A DNA stretch of 8,817 bases from an uncultured Akkermansia sp. (lineage in GTDB: Bacteria; Verrucomicrobiota; Verrucomicrobiia; Verrucomicrobiales; Akkermansiaceae), in contig CAAFXA010000463.1 in assembly GCA_900766865.1 (NCBI GenBank), forward strand, positions 1 to 8,817, written 5' to 3'. Shown here in pieces: positions 5,529-8,817 of this stretch (position 1 is the first letter of the stretch; each line of letters opens with the position of its first letter). The notes beneath the pieces were generated by a model. That model saw only the letters and a program-made list of their open reading frames with translations, had not been told where the DNA came from and ran no database searches. The position numbers were made by a program, and so were the translations under genes.

Positions 5529-6398
5529 ATGAGACTTCAATATTACGTAGACGAAGAAGGAGAAAGCGTTATCGGCCTCTGGGTACCCAGACGCAAGTGC
5601 TGGATTGACGTCACCGGCCAGGATGAGCAAATCTGGACTGCCTTGCAACCCGGCGGTAAAAAATTGCGCAAGGAAATAGAAACCTGGATTTCCAAGGGAG
5701 CCGCAGATGGCGTAGAAGTGGACAGCGAGGGGCTGGTGGTCTCCAGCGCCCTGCATGTACAGCCCTGCACCATCGCCTGCCTGGGTAAATGTTACGCAGC
5801 TCATGCCCGAGAGTTCAGCGGGGATGAACCAACAGAACCCTCCATTTTCCTGAAGGCGACCTCCGCCATCAGCTCCGATCTTTCCTATGTGCTCAATCCC
5901 CCGGGTGCCAGCAAGCTCGATTACGAAGTGGAGCTCGCAGTCGTGCTGGGTGATACCCTCCACAACGCCACCCCCGCAGATGCACGCCGCGCCATTATCG
6001 GTTACACCCTCATGTGCGACTACTCCGAGCGCGCCTGGCAGCTGGAGCACGGCGGCCAGTGGACCAAGGGCAAAAGCTACGATACGTTCGCCCCATTCGG
6101 GCCCGTTTTCGTCTCGAAAGACGAAATTCACGACCCCGACAACCTGCAACTTCAGCTGCGAGTCAACGGAGAGCTCCGTCAGAATGCCTCCACAGCAGAA
6201 CTTATCATGCCCGTGGCTGACCTGGTGGCCTACGTTTCCCGTTTTATCACGCTCAATGCTGGTGATATCGTCTCCACCGGTACCCCCGGCGGCGTGGGTA
6301 TGGGCATGAATCCGCCACAATACCTTAAACCTGGGGATATTGTAGAGTTTGGATGTGATGCCATAGGCTGGGTAAAGCAAGTAGTAGAACAAGAATAA
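5529..6398 (+). CDS. Fumarylacetoacetate hydrolase (FAH) family protein
   Basis: A 289-residue metal-dependent enzyme of the FAH superfamily, whose members hydrolyse, decarboxylate or isomerise 2-oxo or beta-dicarbonyl acids. The first ~75 residues form a separate N-terminal region, and the FAH domain starts near residue 80. The metal-binding triad is visible as Glu133 and Glu135 in DYEVELAVVLG and Asp164 in CDYSERAWQ. The His92-x-x-Glu95 pair in AAHAREFSG matches the catalytic His-Glu dyad of FAHD1-type enzymes. GKSYDTFAPFGP (181-192) and GDIVSTGTPGGVG (245-257) are family signatures. Substrate specificity cannot be read: oxaloacetate decarboxylase-like, acylpyruvase and hydratase roles are all possible. 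The ATG at 5529 has no Shine-Dalgarno but an A-rich lead (aaataac). No catabolic partner genes lie nearby. Confidence 0.9.
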   Translation: MRLQYYVDEEGESVIGLWVPRRKCWIDVTGQDEQIWTALQPGGKKLRKEIETWISKGAADGVEVDSEGLVVSSALHVQPCTIACLGKCYAAHAREFSGDEPTEPSIFLKATSAISSDLSYVLNPPGASKLDYEVELAVVLGDTLHNATPADARRAIIGYTLMCDYSERAWQLEHGGQWTKGKSYDTFAPFGPVFVSKDEIHDPDNLQLQLRVNGELRQNASTAELIMPVADLVAYVSRFITLNAGDIVSTGTPGGVGMGMNPPQYLKPGDIVEFGCDAIGWVKQVVEQE

Positions 6399-6442
6399 AA
6401 TTCTAAAAAAAAGATTGCTTTTCTGAGAAAAATATATAGAAT
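6391..6442 (+). promoter_or_regulatory. Promoter with A-rich upstream element for the epimerase gene
   Basis: TTGCTT (6415-6420) and TAGAAT (6437-6442) are separated by 16 bp; an overlapping TATATA lies just upstream of the -10. An A-rich stretch (about 6391-6412) precedes the -35 and could act as an UP element. The predicted leader of about 54 bases (to 6502) is C/T/A-rich with no Shine-Dalgarno and little self-pairing. Confidence 0.55.
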
Positions 6443-6502
6443 GAGAAGCGTTCACTCACCTCAGCTAACAAACTACAGACACACCTCTCCTCTCTCAAGA
6501 CA

Positions 6503-7537
6503 ATGAAAGTACTCGTAACCGGCGCTGCTGGCTTTATCGGCTACCATGTCGTTAATCGTCTGATTAACGAAGGGCACACTATCGTGGGCCTTGACAATCT
6601 CTGCGAACCCGATACCGTCATCCTCAAAAAAGCGCGTCTCTCTCTTCTGGGAATCAACCCGGATGCGATTGCAGATGGTACGCCTGTGCGCAGCACAATT
6701 GCCGTTTTTGACTTCGTGAAAATGGATATTCAGGATAGACGCGGCCTGATTGATTTGTGCAATGAGCACAAGTTCGACGCCATTATTCACCTGGCAGCAC
6801 TCACTGGCAGTACTCGCTCCCTTCAGTACCCGGTTCCCTACTACGACGTAAACACCAGCGGTACGTTCAACGTGTTGGAGGCTGCACGTCTCACAGATGT
6901 AAAGCACGTCTTCTATACCAGCTGCTCCGATGTGCATGGTGTGCTCTCCTCTGCCCCCATGAAGGAGGAGGATCACGTTGACACCCCCATCAACATGTAT
7001 GCCGGCTCCAAGCGTGCCGCAGAGCTTATCTGCTACACCTACGCATACTCCTACAAGCTTCCCGTCACAGTCTTCCGCCTCTTCACAGTGTATGGCTCCT
7101 GGTGCCGTCCGGACTCCATCCCGATGCGCCTTGCCTGCAAGATTACCGAGGGCAAGACTATCCGCCTCATCAACAATGGGCACCTTGTGCGCGATTTCAC
7201 CTACATCGATGACGTTGTGGACGGCATGATGTTTGCCATCAACAGCGCACCTTCTGCCAGCAATGGTGTTCCCTACGCGCTTTACAACGTGGGCCGTTCC
7301 ACCCCGGTACCCTTCGCTTCCTTCATCCAGTGCCTCGAAGATGCACTGGGGGTATCTGCCAAAGTGGAACACGACCCCACCGACCCCTTCACTGTGGGCG
7401 AACACATAGAACTGTACGCCGACACTGATAAACTGGAAGCAGACCTGGCTTACTCTCCTGTGTGGGACTACGAGGAGGCCGTTCCGCTTTTCGCTCAATG
7501 GTTCAGAGAAAACTATAACGTAACCTTTACTTTCTAA
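6503..7537 (+). CDS. NAD-dependent sugar-nucleotide epimerase (UDP-glucuronate 4-epimerase/CapI-like)
   Basis: A 344-residue extended short-chain dehydrogenase/reductase that probably interconverts UDP-sugars for surface polysaccharide. The NAD-binding fold begins MKVLVTGAAGFIG, with the glycine motif at 7-13, Asp31 for the ribose hydroxyls and HLAAL at 96-100. The active-site pair Tyr166/Lys170 is in MYAGSKRAAE. KKARLSLLG (42-50), FTVYGSWCRPD (194-204) and RDFTYIDDVVDGM (230-242) are closest to CapI/UDP-glucuronate epimerases, in which VYGPWGRPD is usual. Oddly, the segment usually SS(S/T)xxVYG is TSCSDVHG (139-146), so Cys141 occupies the place of the catalytic Ser/Thr and His145 replaces Tyr. 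Several substrate-loop changes (CEPDT for NDYYD, TGSTRSLQYP for AGVRYSLENP) make the exact sugar uncertain. The gene has its own promoter and no polysaccharide genes beside it. Confidence 0.88.
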   Translation: MKVLVTGAAGFIGYHVVNRLINEGHTIVGLDNLCEPDTVILKKARLSLLGINPDAIADGTPVRSTIAVFDFVKMDIQDRRGLIDLCNEHKFDAIIHLAALTGSTRSLQYPVPYYDVNTSGTFNVLEAARLTDVKHVFYTSCSDVHGVLSSAPMKEEDHVDTPINMYAGSKRAAELICYTYAYSYKLPVTVFRLFTVYGSWCRPDSIPMRLACKITEGKTIRLINNGHLVRDFTYIDDVVDGMMFAINSAPSASNGVPYALYNVGRSTPVPFASFIQCLEDALGVSAKVEHDPTDPFTVGEHIELYADTDKLEADLAYSPVWDYEEAVPLFAQWFRENYNVTFTF

Positions 7538-7553
7538 CAACAATCAGGATACA

Positions 7554-7579
7554 GTGGCAGCAGAGCAATCTCCTGCCAC
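7554..7579 (+). other. Hairpin immediately upstream of the pyrD start
   Basis: GTGGCAG (7554-7560) pairs perfectly with CTGCCAC (7573-7579), and AG/CT inside the loop can add two pairs. The following GTTTCCATT is too poor in T for a confident terminator. It ends 15 bases before the GTG start of pyrD. It may be a weak terminator for the epimerase gene or a structure affecting pyrD translation. Confidence 0.45.
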
Positions 7580-7594
7580 GTTTCCATTAACACC

Positions 7595-8632
7595 GTGAAT
7601 CCGCTCATCTATAACCTCGGCAAACGATTCCTCTTCAGCCTCGACCCGGAAACGGCGCACGAGCTGACGCTTTCCGGCCTGCGCATGGCCGACAAACTTC
7701 GCCTGCTTGGCGCCATTGCACCGCGTACCATCAGCGACCCGGTCAAGGTGATGGGGCTCAACTTCCCCAACCGAGTGGGGCTGGCCGCCGGCATGGACAA
7801 AGAGGCTTCCACCGTGGAGGCTTTCGGGCGTCTTGGCTTCGGTTTTGTGGAAGTTGGCACACTCACACCCCGCCCTCAGCCGGGTAATCCCAAGCCCCGC
7901 CTCTTCCGCTGCATCAAGGAGCGAGCTATTATCAACCACATGGGTATCAACAACCCGGGTATTGATAAGGGAATCGAGAACATAGAGGCCATTAAGCGAT
8001 TCAAAGGTGTGCTGGGTGTCAACATCAGTAAGAACAAAGTTACACCGAATGAGGAAGCCCGCATGGACTACCTTGCCTGCATGCGAGCCGCCTGGGGGGT
8101 GGCAGATTACATCGCCATCAACTTCTCCTGCCCCAATGTGCCTAATCTTTGCAATCTGGCCAAAGCCGCTCCGGCTGCAGACCTGCTGGCATGCCTCAAG
8201 AGCGAGCAGGCCAACCTCGCAAACGACACCGGCCGCTATGTTCCCATCGTGATGAAGGTATCCCCGGATATGGAGGAATCCCAGATTCATGAGCTGGCCA
8301 ACGTCTTCATGGACAGCCAGCTGGATGGTCTCATCTGCTCCAACACCACCACCACACGCCAGGGCGTGGAACACCACCCCGCAGCAAAAGAAAGCGGTGG
8401 ACTCTCCGGTGCCCCTCTCTATAATCGAGCCAACGAAACGCTGGAAGCATTCGCCAAGGATTTCAAGGGCAGCATCCCCATCATTGGCGTAGGTGGCATC
8501 ATGTCCGCCCAGGACGCGGTGAAAAAAATAGAGGCCGGAGCCAGTCTTGTACAGCTCTACAGCGGCTTCATCTACAATGGACCGCGACTCATTTACGACT
8601 GTGCCAAAGCCATCCGCAACTTAAAGTCGTAA
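7595..8632 (+). CDS. pyrD: Dihydroorotate dehydrogenase, class 2 (quinone-dependent)
   Basis: Oxidises dihydroorotate to orotate in pyrimidine synthesis, passing electrons through FMN to membrane quinone. The 345-residue protein (E. coli 336) keeps the class 2 N-terminal amphipathic segment, LFSLDPETAHELTLSGLR (13-30), which binds the inner membrane. Class 2 motifs follow: GLAAGMDKE (62-70), VGTLTPRPQPGNPKPRLFR (87-105), INHMGINNPG (113-122), GVNISKNK (141-148), Lys221 in MKVSPD, SNTTTTR (249-255), GGLSG (268-272), and IGVGGI with YSGFIYNGP for FMN phosphate. The catalytic-base segment is NFSCPNVPN (176-184): Cys179 stands where class 2 enzymes have Ser (E. coli Ser175), and the usual PGLR that follows is PNLC. 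The start is GTG at 7595; no ATG lies in frame upstream and there is no Shine-Dalgarno. A terminator follows. Confidence 0.96.
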   Translation: MNPLIYNLGKRFLFSLDPETAHELTLSGLRMADKLRLLGAIAPRTISDPVKVMGLNFPNRVGLAAGMDKEASTVEAFGRLGFGFVEVGTLTPRPQPGNPKPRLFRCIKERAIINHMGINNPGIDKGIENIEAIKRFKGVLGVNISKNKVTPNEEARMDYLACMRAAWGVADYIAINFSCPNVPNLCNLAKAAPAADLLACLKSEQANLANDTGRYVPIVMKVSPDMEESQIHELANVFMDSQLDGLICSNTTTTRQGVEHHPAAKESGGLSGAPLYNRANETLEAFAKDFKGSIPIIGVGGIMSAQDAVKKIEAGASLVQLYSGFIYNGPRLIYDCAKAIRNLKS

Positions 8633-8688
8633 CACGGGCGGAATCATCGTCCCGGGAACACTCCGGAAACAGGTAGCAGACTTAGCCC

Positions 8689-8706
8689 ATCCGGAGATTT
8701 CCGGAT
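8689..8706 (+). repeat. Perfect 7-bp hairpin ATCCGGA-gatt-TCCGGAT after pyrD
   Basis: ATCCGGA (8689-8695) and TCCGGAT (8700-8706) pair fully around a four-base loop. TCCGGA occurs a third time at 8662-8667. No T tract follows, so this is not the terminator itself; it lies 19 bases ahead of it. It might protect the pyrD mRNA 3' end or be a protein site. Confidence 0.45.
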
Positions 8707-8724
8707 ACTCTTAAGAATCTAAAA

Positions 8725-8759
8725 CGGCCTCGGGATTTCTCCCGCGGCCGCTTTATTTC
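8725..8759 (+). terminator. Intrinsic terminator after pyrD, probably bidirectional
   Basis: CGGCC then CGGG pair with CCCG then GGCCG (8725-8734 with 8741-8750, one internal T/C mismatch) around the loop ATTTCT, followed by the T-rich CTTTATTTC. On the minus strand the same hairpin is followed by TTTTAGATTCTT, so it could also stop a gene entering from the right. Confidence 0.8.
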
Positions 8760-8817
8760 GTACGACCGACGCGATATGCGCACTGCGGTGAAAGTCCGCG
8801 CGGAGCCGCGATGATGC

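Larger units (their letters stand above)
8633..8817. other. Intergenic tail of the window
   Basis: After pyrD I see no gene start. The region holds a TCCGGA hairpin, the terminator, and from 8761 a GC-rich stretch able to fold: GCGG (8785-8788) with CCGC (8796-8799) around TGAAAGT, and alternatively CGCG (8799-8802) with CGCG (8807-8810). I could not assign this to a known RNA family. Confidence 0.5.

Noticed and set aside
6405..6433. Terminator after the FAH gene from TTTTC-tga-GAAAA
   Set aside because: The stem is A/T only with no T tract after it; the sequence is better explained as promoter.
8781..8817. Cobalamin riboswitch, RNase P RNA or group II intron domain V at the right end
   Set aside because: The cobalamin GGGAA element is absent, the RNase P GAGGAAAGTCC core does not match, and the domain V AGC triad and GTTC end are absent. 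Kept only as an unassigned structured stretch.

Overview
The window is an ordinary, gene-dense piece of a bacterial chromosome, moderately GC-rich by eye. I read ten protein-coding genes, two on the minus strand at the left and eight on the plus strand. I see no insertion sequence, phage gene, CRISPR array, tRNA or rRNA. A eukaryote/archaeal-type prolyl-tRNA synthetase, the diaminopimelate pathway, a membrane-type (class 2) dihydroorotate dehydrogenase and a probable lipoprotein suggest a Gram-negative host. Most starts have no Shine-Dalgarno sequence. Verrucomicrobiota (Akkermansia-like) or another lineage with weak Shine-Dalgarno use would fit, but that is only an inference.

Layout. Positions 1-742 (minus) hold the N-terminal half of proS, cut by the window edge. 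Upstream of it on the same strand (801-1493) is a site-2-protease-like M50 membrane metallopeptidase. A divergent regulatory region of about 320 bp (1494-1815) separates this from a plus-strand housekeeping cluster: dapA, dapB, folK, panB (1816-4714). These make the first two lysine/diaminopimelate precursors, a folate precursor and a pantothenate precursor. After 143 bp come a probable lipoprotein of unknown function (4864-5508) and, 20 bp later, a fumarylacetoacetate-hydrolase-family enzyme (5529-6398). An AT-rich promoter region precedes a CapI/UDP-glucuronate-4-epimerase-like sugar-nucleotide epimerase (6503-7537). Class 2 pyrD (7595-8632, GTG start) follows and ends at a strong hairpin terminator. 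The last ~60 bp are GC-rich and could fold, but I cannot assign them.

How it fits together. dapA-dapB-folK-panB are nearly contiguous (gaps of 5, 1 and 10 bp) and look like one transcript. folK next to panB is a neighbourhood known from E. coli, but panC does not follow here. DapA keeps the residues of the E. coli-type lysine-inhibition site, so end-product control is likely.

I found no clear new multi-gene system. The observations most worth a second look are two enzymes with a cysteine at the position of the usual catalytic Ser/Thr: PyrD Cys179 (a class 1-like residue in a class 2 scaffold) and the epimerase Cys141. Next come sigma70-like promoters placed so close to start codons that the mRNAs would be almost leaderless, a repeated 9-mer straddling the M50-peptidase promoter, and a lysine-rich 13-codon reading frame upstream of dapA.
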